Of a stretch of 28,324 bases of DNA, positions 15,577 to 23,396 are shown in pieces. Within the stretch, counting starts at the first letter, position 1. Every line of letters starts with the position of its first letter. Origin of the DNA: a virus. The DNA is taken from positions 1 to 28,324 of the IMG/VR virus record IMGVR_UViG_3300042883_000475; one strand, written 5' to 3'. Both the position numbers and the translations under genes were made by a program. A model generated the notes under the pieces. The model was not told the DNA's origin and did no database searches. It worked only from the letters and a program-made list of their open reading frames with translations.

Positions 15577-18500
15577 ATGGCAAATAGAAATAATACGTTT
15601 TTATTAAAACGTTCAAATATTGCTGGTAAAATCCCAGCAGCTGGTAGTTTATTGCTAGGCGAATTGGGTTTAAACACTTCTGATGCTGTGTTATACACAT
15701 CTGGAACAACAGCTAACTCAATACTTCCAATTGGTTGGGATAGAGTAGCTAGAACTGGTGATACAATGACTGGTACTTTATTTACACCTTTTCTATCTGC
15801 TACAACAATATCTGCAACTAGTATAAACAAAGTTGATTATATTGTATTTAATACTGGTACAACTAGTGCTGCAACACAAGCTGGTACTGTTTATTTTGAT
15901 AATACAGAAAAAGCTTTATCATATAATACATCAATAAATCAAGGTGTTACTGTTAACTTAGGTCAACAAAATTATCTTAGAGTATTTAATAATTCTGGTA
16001 CTGATATCCAAAGAGGTAAAGCTTTGGAAATACTTTCTGCTATTAGCGGATTACCATCTGTAACTCTAGCTGTGAATAAACATACTGGTTTTAATATCGT
16101 TGGTGTTTCTGCTGAAATCATACCTAACAATACTGAAGGTATTGCTATTACTTATGGTATTATTTCTAATATTGAGTTGACTGGAATAACCGTTGGTTCT
16201 TTGGTTTATGCTTCAGATACAGTACCAGGTAAAATAGATGATGCTACAAAATATTTAAACTTCCCTCTTACTGCTAGAACAAATAGTATTGGTTATGTAG
16301 TACAAACTGGTACTACAACTGGTAAATTATTTGTTAATATTAATAATGAAAATTCTGTTTTATCACTTACAGATTTAGAACGAAATGTATTAGAAGGTAA
16401 CACATTATCTACTGGTTTGTTTGAGTTTACTGGTATGACAACAGCGTCAACAACAACTTTTAATATTGCACCGTTGAAAGGTTGGATAGTTAGAAATACA
16501 TATGAATATGCTTTATTACCAGATGTTTTAGGTATTAATTATACTGGAGGTACAAACATACCAGTTACTAATATTGGTTCAGCGGATTCAACATATATTT
16601 TAATTACTAGTGCTTTAACTGTTACACAACAAGTTACATTCCCAACTCCACAAGAAAGAAGAGAAAATATCTATTTGGGTAAGATTACTCACCCAAATAG
16701 AACGAGTATATTAAACATAAATAATCAATCGGATTACGATGTGTCACCAATGTCATCTTTGCGTGATTTATGGTCACCTATAAGATTGATAAATCAAGGA
16801 ATTGTACCTTCACCAAATGGTGCTAATCTAAGTTTTAATACTTCAGCTGGTATTCTTTGGGGAAATGGTATTAATTGGCATAACAACCAATTAAGTCCTA
16901 ATAATGTTAGTATTGCTGCAAAAGCACCAGCGTCATTTTTTTATAGAACACAAACTGGTGGTACTAGTGGTTCGGTTACAGTTATTAACCCTCGTAATTA
17001 TGATGTTGGTGGTGTAATAACTAGTATTGGTAACGCTAATCTTGATGATGCAACTAATCAAAGAATATACATGTACCCTACTGGTGTTATTAATGTTTTG
17101 TATGGTCAAACTAAATACGCTAGTTTAGCTGCCGCTGTTGCAGCAGTACAATCAGAGCCATTTATACCTTATCCTAATGCAGAGTCTACTGGTATACTTA
17201 TTGGTGTACTTTCGGTTAGAAATGATATTGGGACTGATGGACAACCATTGACCAATCCAGCTTATGCTAAATTAACTTTTGTGTCTAAATTTGGTGAAAG
17301 TTTTGGTGGTACTGGTGGTTTATCAACAACTACACTTCAACAAGCGTATGATAACTCAGCTAACCCAGAAATAGTAATAAATTCAACTCTAGATGGTTTA
17401 AGTATCAAAAATGGTACTGGAAACGCTGATAATGTTACAAGATTATTAGAAGGTCTTAATGCTGCTGGAAATGCTACATCATTTATAAGAGCTGATGGTG
17501 ATATTTCTGGAACAACAATACAAACAAATGGATTTACTGGTAATACTGGTGGTGCAACTGCAAGTACATTTAACATATTAACATTAGGTAGTGGTACACC
17601 ATTAACTAATTTAGGTGTAGATATAAATGGTAGAGTTGTATCTGGTACAACTGGTGGTTCAACTTTTACTGGTGGAACTGTAAGTGGTGCAACATTTTTT
17701 ACAAATGGATTAACAGCGAATACTATATCAGCTACAACATATTATAATTTACCTACAGATATTTATTCAACTGGTGGTACATATAATGGTGGTAATATAT
17801 ATGTTACAAATAATACTGGTGGTACATTTACTATAACTGGTTTAACATCTACTGGATTTTCTGCTAATTATTATGGTAGTTTTTCTGATACTACAACACA
17901 ACCAATATTAAGCGCTGATACACCAATAGCATGGACTTATAATACAACTGAGTTATCTAATGGTATTAGTGTTGTTAATAACTCTAGAATTAAAGTTGCT
18001 AATAAAGGTGTTTATGAAATAGGTTATTCAGCACAAATACAAAAAACTGGTATTGGTACTGCAACTGATGTGACTATTTGGGCTAGAATAAATGGTAATG
18101 ATGCAATTAGAACTTCTTCAACATTAGGTTTTGCAAATAACAATACATATCAATTACCTTTCGTATCTTTTATGTTTGAATTAAATGCAAACGATTATGT
18201 TGAATTTTATTTCTCATCTCCAAGTACACTTGTACAAATAACTGCTATAAGTGCTGCAACTGCACCAATAAGACCATTAGCACCATCTGTTATTATTGTT
18301 GCTAAACAAGTTGGGTTATCAGTTACTGATAACTTAGGTGGTAATTATTTACCATTGAGTGGTGGAACAGTAACTGGTGGAACTGTATTTAATAATGGTT
18401 TAACTGCTAATACATTTTCAGCGACAACAATAAAAACATCAAGTTTTACTGCTAATAATAGTGGTATAACAGCTACAACAGTTTCAGCTGAAACATATTA

Positions 18501-18831
18501 TAATTTACCTAAATCAATACCTTATTTTAATAATAAATCTCAAGTTACTTCAGCAACAACAGTTAGTAATGATTTTAATACTGGGGTTAGATTAAGTGCT
18601 ACACCAATAACTAATAGTTATGTTGGTGTTACTGTAAACGGTTTAAATGTTGAGGTTGGTGATGGTGTTGTGACATCAGATTGTTATTTCTCATCAAATG
18701 GAACATTATCTGGTGTTAGGTATTTTAGTGGTGTAACATCTGGTGATTATTTTATGTGGAACACAACAATATCTGGTTATGAATTAGATAATACAGATAA
18801 AATATCATTTTATTATAATATATCACAATAA
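15577..18831 (+). CDS. Large modular tail fibre with a C1q/TNF-like jelly-roll domain
   Basis: 1084 residues. Order of modules: N-terminal attachment domain (1-60, LLLGELGLNTSDAVLY); a domain at about 133-255 starting LRVFNNSGTDIQRGKAL and containing GVSAE, ITYGIISNI and GSLVYAS, widespread in phage tail proteins; a second large domain at about 275-580 (RRENIYLGKITHPNR, WGNGINWHNN, YDVGGVITSIGN); the TNLGVDINGRVVSG module (677-690) shared with the giant fibre; an ATTYYNLP module (719-726); a jelly-roll at about 762-912 (VANKGVYEIGYSAQIQ, VTIWARINGNDAI, LNANDYVEFYF) resembling C1q/TNF-like tips; LPLSGGTVTGG (925-935); a second YYNLP copy; and a distinct C-terminal 100 residues. The jelly-roll and C-terminus are candidates for receptor binding. 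Fibre call is firm. Confidence 0.8.
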   Translation: MANRNNTFLLKRSNIAGKIPAAGSLLLGELGLNTSDAVLYTSGTTANSILPIGWDRVARTGDTMTGTLFTPFLSATTISATSINKVDYIVFNTGTTSAATQAGTVYFDNTEKALSYNTSINQGVTVNLGQQNYLRVFNNSGTDIQRGKALEILSAISGLPSVTLAVNKHTGFNIVGVSAEIIPNNTEGIAITYGIISNIELTGITVGSLVYASDTVPGKIDDATKYLNFPLTARTNSIGYVVQTGTTTGKLFVNINNENSVLSLTDLERNVLEGNTLSTGLFEFTGMTTASTTTFNIAPLKGWIVRNTYEYALLPDVLGINYTGGTNIPVTNIGSADSTYILITSALTVTQQVTFPTPQERRENIYLGKITHPNRTSILNINNQSDYDVSPMSSLRDLWSPIRLINQGIVPSPNGANLSFNTSAGILWGNGINWHNNQLSPNNVSIAAKAPASFFYRTQTGGTSGSVTVINPRNYDVGGVITSIGNANLDDATNQRIYMYPTGVINVLYGQTKYASLAAAVAAVQSEPFIPYPNAESTGILIGVLSVRNDIGTDGQPLTNPAYAKLTFVSKFGESFGGTGGLSTTTLQQAYDNSANPEIVINSTLDGLSIKNGTGNADNVTRLLEGLNAAGNATSFIRADGDISGTTIQTNGFTGNTGGATASTFNILTLGSGTPLTNLGVDINGRVVSGTTGGSTFTGGTVSGATFFTNGLTANTISATTYYNLPTDIYSTGGTYNGGNIYVTNNTGGTFTITGLTSTGFSANYYGSFSDTTTQPILSADTPIAWTYNTTELSNGISVVNNSRIKVANKGVYEIGYSAQIQKTGIGTATDVTIWARINGNDAIRTSSTLGFANNNTYQLPFVSFMFELNANDYVEFYFSSPSTLVQITAISAATAPIRPLAPSVIIVAKQVGLSVTDNLGGNYLPLSGGTVTGGTVFNNGLTANTFSATTIKTSSFTANNSGITATTVSAETYYNLPKSIPYFNNKSQVTSATTVSNDFNTGVRLSATPITNSYVGVTVNGLNVEVGDGVVTSDCYFSSNGTLSGVRYFSGVTSGDYFMWNTTISGYELDNTDKISFYYNISQ

Positions 18832-18844
18832 TCGATAACTAATA

Positions 18845-18854
18845 AGTATTTATA
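18845..18854 (+). promoter_or_regulatory. Candidate promoter element before the 237-residue fibre
   Basis: AGTATTTATA in the 45-base spacer, about 31 bases before the ATG at 18877, followed by AGAAAG. No terminator hairpin is visible between the two fibre genes. Confidence 0.35.
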
Positions 18855-18876
18855 TAAAAAGAAAGATTAATATATC

Positions 18877-19590
18877 ATGAGTAAAATAAAAGTTAAACAA
18901 ATACAAGGATTAGATACTTTAAGTTTTTATATCAAAAGTAGTGGTAATACTAGTACTAATGTTAGTAATGCTTTATATGCGAATACTATATCAGCAACAA
19001 CATATTATAATTTACCATCTAGTGGTGGTTTTTTTACTGGTGGGACTGTAACTGGTGCTACCAGTTTTACTGGTGGAATGACAGCAACAACTGTTTCAGC
19101 TACTACATATTATAACTTACCAAATTCTGGTGTGTTAGTTGTCCCAATAGCAACGTCTAGTGTTGCAGTAGGTACTGGTTCGAATGATTACTATCTAAAT
19201 TTTAAAATACCTTATGGTTTAACTATAAGTAAAGTTGATTTTTCTGTTTCAATTGCTGGTTCTGATAGTGTTAGAATAGGTATTTATAGAGGTCAAGATT
19301 TAACAGCTGTTTTGGTTGGTCAGAGTGCTGGTGGTACAGTTTCAACATTAAATTCTGTTTCAATAGTTGCTGAATCTGGTCAAAATTTAACCTTTAGTGG
19401 TGGTAGTTGGATTGTTATTGGTGTGGCTGTTGGTGGAACAACAACTAACTTATTTGGTTCTGCTTGTCCAGTTAATAATTTAATAGCTTGGACGAATACA
19501 ACAGATAGTTCTGGTGGTTTCCCAACCAATCCTAGAAGTAAAGCTGCTACTAGAACTAGTTTCCCATCAATTGAAATAACAGTTGCTTAA
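18877..19590 (+). CDS. Small tail fibre / fibre-tip protein
   Basis: 237 residues. The N-terminal 90 residues hold two copies of the ATTYYNLP module (near residues 40-48 and 76-84), each in TAxTxSATTYYNLP context, identical in type to modules in the adjacent 1084-residue fibre. At 18979-19016 the coding DNA matches 17716-17753 with one visible mismatch in 38 bases. The remaining 150 residues are an unassigned beta-rich domain (YYLNFKIPYGLTISKVDFSV, SVRIGIYRGQDL, GGSWIVIGVAVGG), probably the tip. The protein looks like a short fibre sharing a shaft connector but with a different head. It is followed after ten bases by the ATG at 19601, so both are one unit. Confidence 0.7.
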   Translation: MSKIKVKQIQGLDTLSFYIKSSGNTSTNVSNALYANTISATTYYNLPSSGGFFTGGTVTGATSFTGGMTATTVSATTYYNLPNSGVLVVPIATSSVAVGTGSNDYYLNFKIPYGLTISKVDFSVSIAGSDSVRIGIYRGQDLTAVLVGQSAGGTVSTLNSVSIVAESGQNLTFSGGSWIVIGVAVGGTTTNLFGSACPVNNLIAWTNTTDSSGGFPTNPRSKAATRTSFPSIEITVA

Positions 19591-19600
19591 AATTAATAAT

Positions 19601-20149
19601 ATGGATAATATAAAGATAGAATTTTTAGGTTATGGTGTTGAGATGAGTATTGGTAAATTAACTGATATACAATCGAATTACATATTAACACATCAAATAG
19701 AATGTAATACTAATATACCTATATTAGAACAAAATAATCAAGTAACATATAAAAATTGGAAAGATGTTAATGATTTTGGTTTAATTTATGGTGCCACATA
19801 TGGTAGTAGTTGTCAAATTAATATTTTGGTTAATAATGAACCATTTATATTATCAGATATAATAGAGACAAGAGATAATATAGTAAAAGAGGAAAATAGT
19901 AATTATATAATGTCTTTACAACACTTAAATGGTGTTATATTTAAATATGAATTTGAAGTTGATAATTTTGATGAAACTAAATTAGTTTTTTTAATTAAAG
20001 ATATTAATAATTTATTTTGGGGTGAATTAATTTATGGTTTAGAATATGATAATAATATATTAACTAGTACTGATAAAATAAATGTTAATTATTATTTTGA
20101 AAACATACTAATAAAAAATAATATAGTGTCACCTATACAAAAAATATAA
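19601..20149 (+). CDS. Conserved hypothetical protein
   Basis: 182 residues from ATG 19601; a TTG six codons upstream would overlap the fibre gene and is less likely. The sequence is acidic with alternating strands: IKIEFLGYGVEMSIGK, then WKDVNDFGLIYGATYG, IVKEENSNYIMSLQ, KYEFEVDNFDETKLVFLIKD and LEYDNNILT. The order (GYGxE near the start, a WxDxxDxxxxYGA centre, an FDxxKL strand and a final EYDxxIL strand) resembles a hypothetical family I recall from T4-like cyanophages and other large phages, with no known function. It is co-transcribed with the short fibre. No signal peptide, membrane segment or catalytic motif is visible. Confidence 0.6.
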   Translation: MDNIKIEFLGYGVEMSIGKLTDIQSNYILTHQIECNTNIPILEQNNQVTYKNWKDVNDFGLIYGATYGSSCQINILVNNEPFILSDIIETRDNIVKEENSNYIMSLQHLNGVIFKYEFEVDNFDETKLVFLIKDINNLFWGELIYGLEYDNNILTSTDKINVNYYFENILIKNNIVSPIQKI

Positions 20150-20299
20150 TTAATCTTCACCGTATATATCCCTTTTAGGTATACATTTATCTTTAATTAA
20201 TGTTTCTGCATACACAAACATTTTAAGACCATTATCTTCACAATACTTTAAGTAGTTCGTATGTTTTGTAGTTATTTTCAAGTTTTTATCTCTTTTCAT
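20150..20299 (-). CDS. Small hypothetical protein (49 residues), minus strand
   Basis: An ATG at 20299 (minus) opens 49 codons ending in TAA at 20152-20150, directly against the stop of the plus-strand gene, leaving no gap. The product is charged, with 9-10 Lys, two Cys (C20, C39) and a mixed helix-like pattern (NYLKYCEDNGLKMFVYAETLIKD read in parts), unlike translated AT-rich spacer. It fills the only long gap of the plus-strand series. An A/T-rich leader precedes it and no promoter was recognised. It resembles small phage early proteins in size and charge, but I recognise no family. Without homologues it could still be chance. Confidence 0.5.
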   Translation of the reverse strand: MKRDKNLKITTKHTNYLKYCEDNGLKMFVYAETLIKDKCIPKRDIYGED

Positions 20300-20443
20300 G
20301 GTCTTTTTTTTTAACTATATTATTAATATAAAAAAAAATAATATAAATTATGGTATATTCTATATCATATGGATTCTTTTGTAAATTTTCCGTATATTTA
20401 TTATAAAGTAATAAAAAGAATAATAAAATAAAAACAAAAGAAT
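20300..20443. other. Sheath-gene leader region
   Basis: 144 AT-rich bases between the divergent 49-codon ORF and the first sheath. It contains homopolymeric T and A runs (20303-20312, 20331-20338) and, near its right end, the ATATTTATTATAAAG element. No RNA gene or strong hairpin was seen. Confidence 0.5.
20393..20407 (+). promoter_or_regulatory. Candidate promoter element before tail sheath 1
   Basis: TATATTTATTATAAAG starts 51 bases before the ATG at 20444. A very similar arrangement, AATATTTATTA then TATAAAG, precedes the second sheath gene, which supports a shared late-type control signal. Confidence 0.45.
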
Positions 20444-23323
20444 ATGCCAAACAAAGTATTTGTGAGCCCTGGGGTTTACACATCAGAAAAGGACTTATCA
20501 TTTGTAACTAAATCAGTTGGAGTAACAACATTAGGTTTAGTTGGTGAAACTACAAAAGGTCCAGCATTTCAACCTATCTTCGTACAAGATTATGGTGAAT
20601 TCACCTCATTTTTTGGTGGATTAAATGCGTCAAAAAATAAAGATACTGGTGCTCCTAAATATGAGTTACCATATGTAGCTAAATCTTATTTAACACAAAC
20701 AAATCAACTGTTTGTAACTAGAGTTCTAGGTTTAAGTGGATATGATGCTGGTCGTTCATGGGCTATAACATTAGAAGCTAATATTAACCCTACTACAATC
20801 GTTAACACTAACGCTGGTATTACTAACGCTAATTTATTTAGTTTTACAGCTGATTCAAATTATAATATTATTGCATTAACATCAAGTGATGCGTTAATCC
20901 AAACATTATATGATAATGGATTATTGGATTCTCAATTCGTTACAATACCAACTAAAAATGTTGGTTCGTTAGTTAGTACACCTATTATTTATAATAAATC
21001 TGGTGTAACATTTAGTGGTGCTCAAATTAGTAATTTCTATTTAACATCTATTGGTCCTATGAGTGGTGGTTTTACTACTGGTTCAACAAGTGGTGTTACA
21101 GCTTATTATGCTGGGACAAGTTATACTGAAGTTGAGGATAAAGTTGTTGCTTTATTAAAAAGTAGAGCTTCTTACGATGGTAATGAAAATTTAACATTTG
21201 AAATTACTGGTGGTACATGTCCAATTGCGATTAGTACAGATTTAGCTGATAATGATGCAGCTTCTGACCCTAAAGGTAATTTTGCATTAACTGGTACTTC
21301 TAGTAATTCAGGTAAATTTAGATATGATGTATCATTTGATAAAACTAAAAATAATTACATCACTAAAGTATTAGGTAGAAATGCACAAGATGGTAAAACT
21401 GCTGTATATGTTGAAGAGATGTTCTCTGAAATGTTTAATGATTATTATAATGTTGACCCAGCTAAGAGTAAAATTAGAGGTATTAACTTATCTTTAGTTG
21501 ATTATTCTACTAAATTCGCTAAGTATAAACAAATTTATCAGCCAGCAGTTACTCCATGGGTTGTTTCTGAATTACGTGGTTCGAATTTATTTAGATTATT
21601 TAGATTTTGGACAATTTCTGATGGTGATACCGCTAATAAATTATTTAAAATATCTATTACTAACATTAAACCAGATGATAAAGAATTTGATTTAGAAGTT
21701 AGAAATTTTTATGATTCTGATTCTAACAAAGGTGTATATGAAAAATATACTAAATTAAGTATGGATGTTGTTTCTAACAATTATATTGGTAAAAGGATTG
21801 GTACATTAAATGGTGATTTCGCTTCTAAATCTAATTATATATTAGTAGAAATGGATGAAGGTACTAACATATCAGATGCATTCCCAGCTGGATTCGTAGG
21901 TTACCCAGTTAGAGATTATGCGGATACACAACTTGGTACAGCTATTGCTCCATCTATTAGTTATAGTACCCAATATTATCCAGTTACTGGTACACAAAAA
22001 AGAAAAGTTTATCAAGGATTATCTGATTTAAAAGGTATTGAAGAAGATTTCTTTACTTATAAAGGTATTCCAGATAGCGCATCACTTAATCAATGGACTG
22101 GTTTAACAAAAGGTTTTCATATGGATATTCACGCTACTGGTGCAACGATTGATAATGTTAAAATATTGGTTTCTGGTACACCAACTACTGGTCTTTATCA
22201 TTATCCAATATTTGAATTTGAAACTGGTATTTCTGAATTTAGAACTGAAGCTGGTGTTCAAGGTGGTGAATATCAAGAAGTATTTGCTCGTAAATTTACA
22301 TTTGCACCATATGGTGGATTTGACGGTTGGGATGTATATAGAACTAGTAGAACTAATAATGATAAATTTATAGCAAGCGGTATAAAAGGTGTTTTAGGTA
22401 AAACTAAAGGTAACTTTAATGCAATCGCATTATCTAATGGTGATTCTGGTATAAATTCAGATTATTACGCATACTTAGAAGCTATCTGGTCATTTAGAAA
22501 TCCTGAAGCTGTTAATATTAACGTATTTGCTACACCTGGTATTGATTTATTTACTAATAGTAACTTAGTTGAAGCTACAATTGAAATGATTGAAACTGAT
22601 AGAGCGGATTCATTATATATCGCTAACTTACCTGATATAGACGCAGCTGGTGATGTTATGTCTCCACAAGATGTTGCTGATACTTTAGATGATTCATTTG
22701 ATAGTAATTATACTGCAACTTATTGGCCTTGGATTCAAGTAAATGATACAGAAAATAATGTATACGTTTATATGCCACCAACAAGAGATGTTGTAAGAAA
22801 CATAGCTTTAACTGATAATCAAGCATATCCATGGTACGCTGTAGCTGGTGTTAATAGAGGTAATGTAGATTGTATCAAAGCTAGAGTTAAATTAACTCAA
22901 GAAGATAGAGATATACTTTATGAAGCAAGAATTAACCCAATAACAACTTTTGCATCTGATGGTGTTAAAATTTGGGGAAATAAAACGCTTCAAGTTAAAG
23001 ATACAGCTCTTAATAGAATTAACGTTAGACGTTTATTATTACAAGCTAGAAAACTTATTTCTGCTGTTTCTATTAGATTATTATTTGAACAAAACGATTC
23101 AGTTGTTAGAAATCAATTCTTAACTCTTGTTAATCCAATCTTGGATAACATCAGAGCTAATAGAGGTTTAACTGACTTTAGAGTTGTTCTTGATGATACT
23201 CCAGAATCAATTGATAGAGGTGAATTAGTAGGAAGAATATTCTTAAAACCTACTAGGGCACTAGAGTTTATCACGCTAGAATTTAATATTATGAATACTG
23301 GTGCTAGTTTTGATAATATCTAA
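20444..23323 (+). CDS. Tail sheath protein 1 (T4 gp18-like)
   Basis: 959 residues; T4 gp18 has 659. N-terminal sheath signature: FVSPGVYTSE (6-15), then TLGLVGETTKGPAFQP and a YGEFTSFFGG strand. The C-terminal third carries the conserved sheath core: TYWPWIQVND (about 757-766), VYMPPTRDVV, YPWYAVAGVNRGNV, INPITTF, VKIWGNKTL (about 842-850), RINVRRLLLQARK, then NPILDNIRANRGLTDFRVV and a final strand pair ending LEFNIMNT. The extra 300 residues are mid-protein surface domains (about 130-450), common in large phages. It polymerises around the tail tube and contracts on infection. It has its own promoter-like element and ends at tandem terminators. Assignment is secure. Confidence 0.93.
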   Translation: MPNKVFVSPGVYTSEKDLSFVTKSVGVTTLGLVGETTKGPAFQPIFVQDYGEFTSFFGGLNASKNKDTGAPKYELPYVAKSYLTQTNQLFVTRVLGLSGYDAGRSWAITLEANINPTTIVNTNAGITNANLFSFTADSNYNIIALTSSDALIQTLYDNGLLDSQFVTIPTKNVGSLVSTPIIYNKSGVTFSGAQISNFYLTSIGPMSGGFTTGSTSGVTAYYAGTSYTEVEDKVVALLKSRASYDGNENLTFEITGGTCPIAISTDLADNDAASDPKGNFALTGTSSNSGKFRYDVSFDKTKNNYITKVLGRNAQDGKTAVYVEEMFSEMFNDYYNVDPAKSKIRGINLSLVDYSTKFAKYKQIYQPAVTPWVVSELRGSNLFRLFRFWTISDGDTANKLFKISITNIKPDDKEFDLEVRNFYDSDSNKGVYEKYTKLSMDVVSNNYIGKRIGTLNGDFASKSNYILVEMDEGTNISDAFPAGFVGYPVRDYADTQLGTAIAPSISYSTQYYPVTGTQKRKVYQGLSDLKGIEEDFFTYKGIPDSASLNQWTGLTKGFHMDIHATGATIDNVKILVSGTPTTGLYHYPIFEFETGISEFRTEAGVQGGEYQEVFARKFTFAPYGGFDGWDVYRTSRTNNDKFIASGIKGVLGKTKGNFNAIALSNGDSGINSDYYAYLEAIWSFRNPEAVNINVFATPGIDLFTNSNLVEATIEMIETDRADSLYIANLPDIDAAGDVMSPQDVADTLDDSFDSNYTATYWPWIQVNDTENNVYVYMPPTRDVVRNIALTDNQAYPWYAVAGVNRGNVDCIKARVKLTQEDRDILYEARINPITTFASDGVKIWGNKTLQVKDTALNRINVRRLLLQARKLISAVSIRLLFEQNDSVVRNQFLTLVNPILDNIRANRGLTDFRVVLDDTPESIDRGELVGRIFLKPTRALEFITLEFNIMNTGASFDNI

Positions 23324-23340
23324 GATTAATTAAAAAATAA

Positions 23341-23368
23341 AAAACCCTAGATTAAAACCTAGGGTTTT
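23341..23368. terminator. Terminator hairpin 1 between sheath 1 and the homing endonuclease
   Basis: A perfect 10-bp stem, AAAACCCTAG with CTAGGGTTTT, has an 8-base loop. It has a T-tail on the plus strand (TTTTT), and on the minus strand it is followed by TTATTTTTT, so it can terminate both convergent genes. Confidence 0.8.
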
Positions 23369-23369
23369 T

Positions 23370-23396
23370 AACCCTTAGCTTAAAGAACTAAGGGTT
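23370..23396. terminator. Terminator hairpin 2, overlapping the endonuclease stop codon
   Basis: A perfect 9-bp stem, AACCCTTAG with CTAAGGGTT, has a 9-base loop and is followed on the plus strand by TTTTTTTATAT. The TTA at 23375-23377, the endonuclease stop on the minus strand, lies inside the left arm, so the last codons of that gene form the hairpin. Confidence 0.8.

Noticed and set aside
15519-15830. Minus-strand ORF of 103 codons antisense to the large fibre start
   Set aside because: It lies over the well-supported N-terminus of the fibre and its leader, with composition that mirrors the Thr/Asn-rich sense frame.
20286-20501. Minus-strand ORF of 71 codons with a hydrophobic stretch (possible holin)
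   Set aside because: It overlaps the sheath start and its AT-rich leader. The hydrophobicity comes from T/A runs of the spacer, and it collides with the better supported 49-codon gene.
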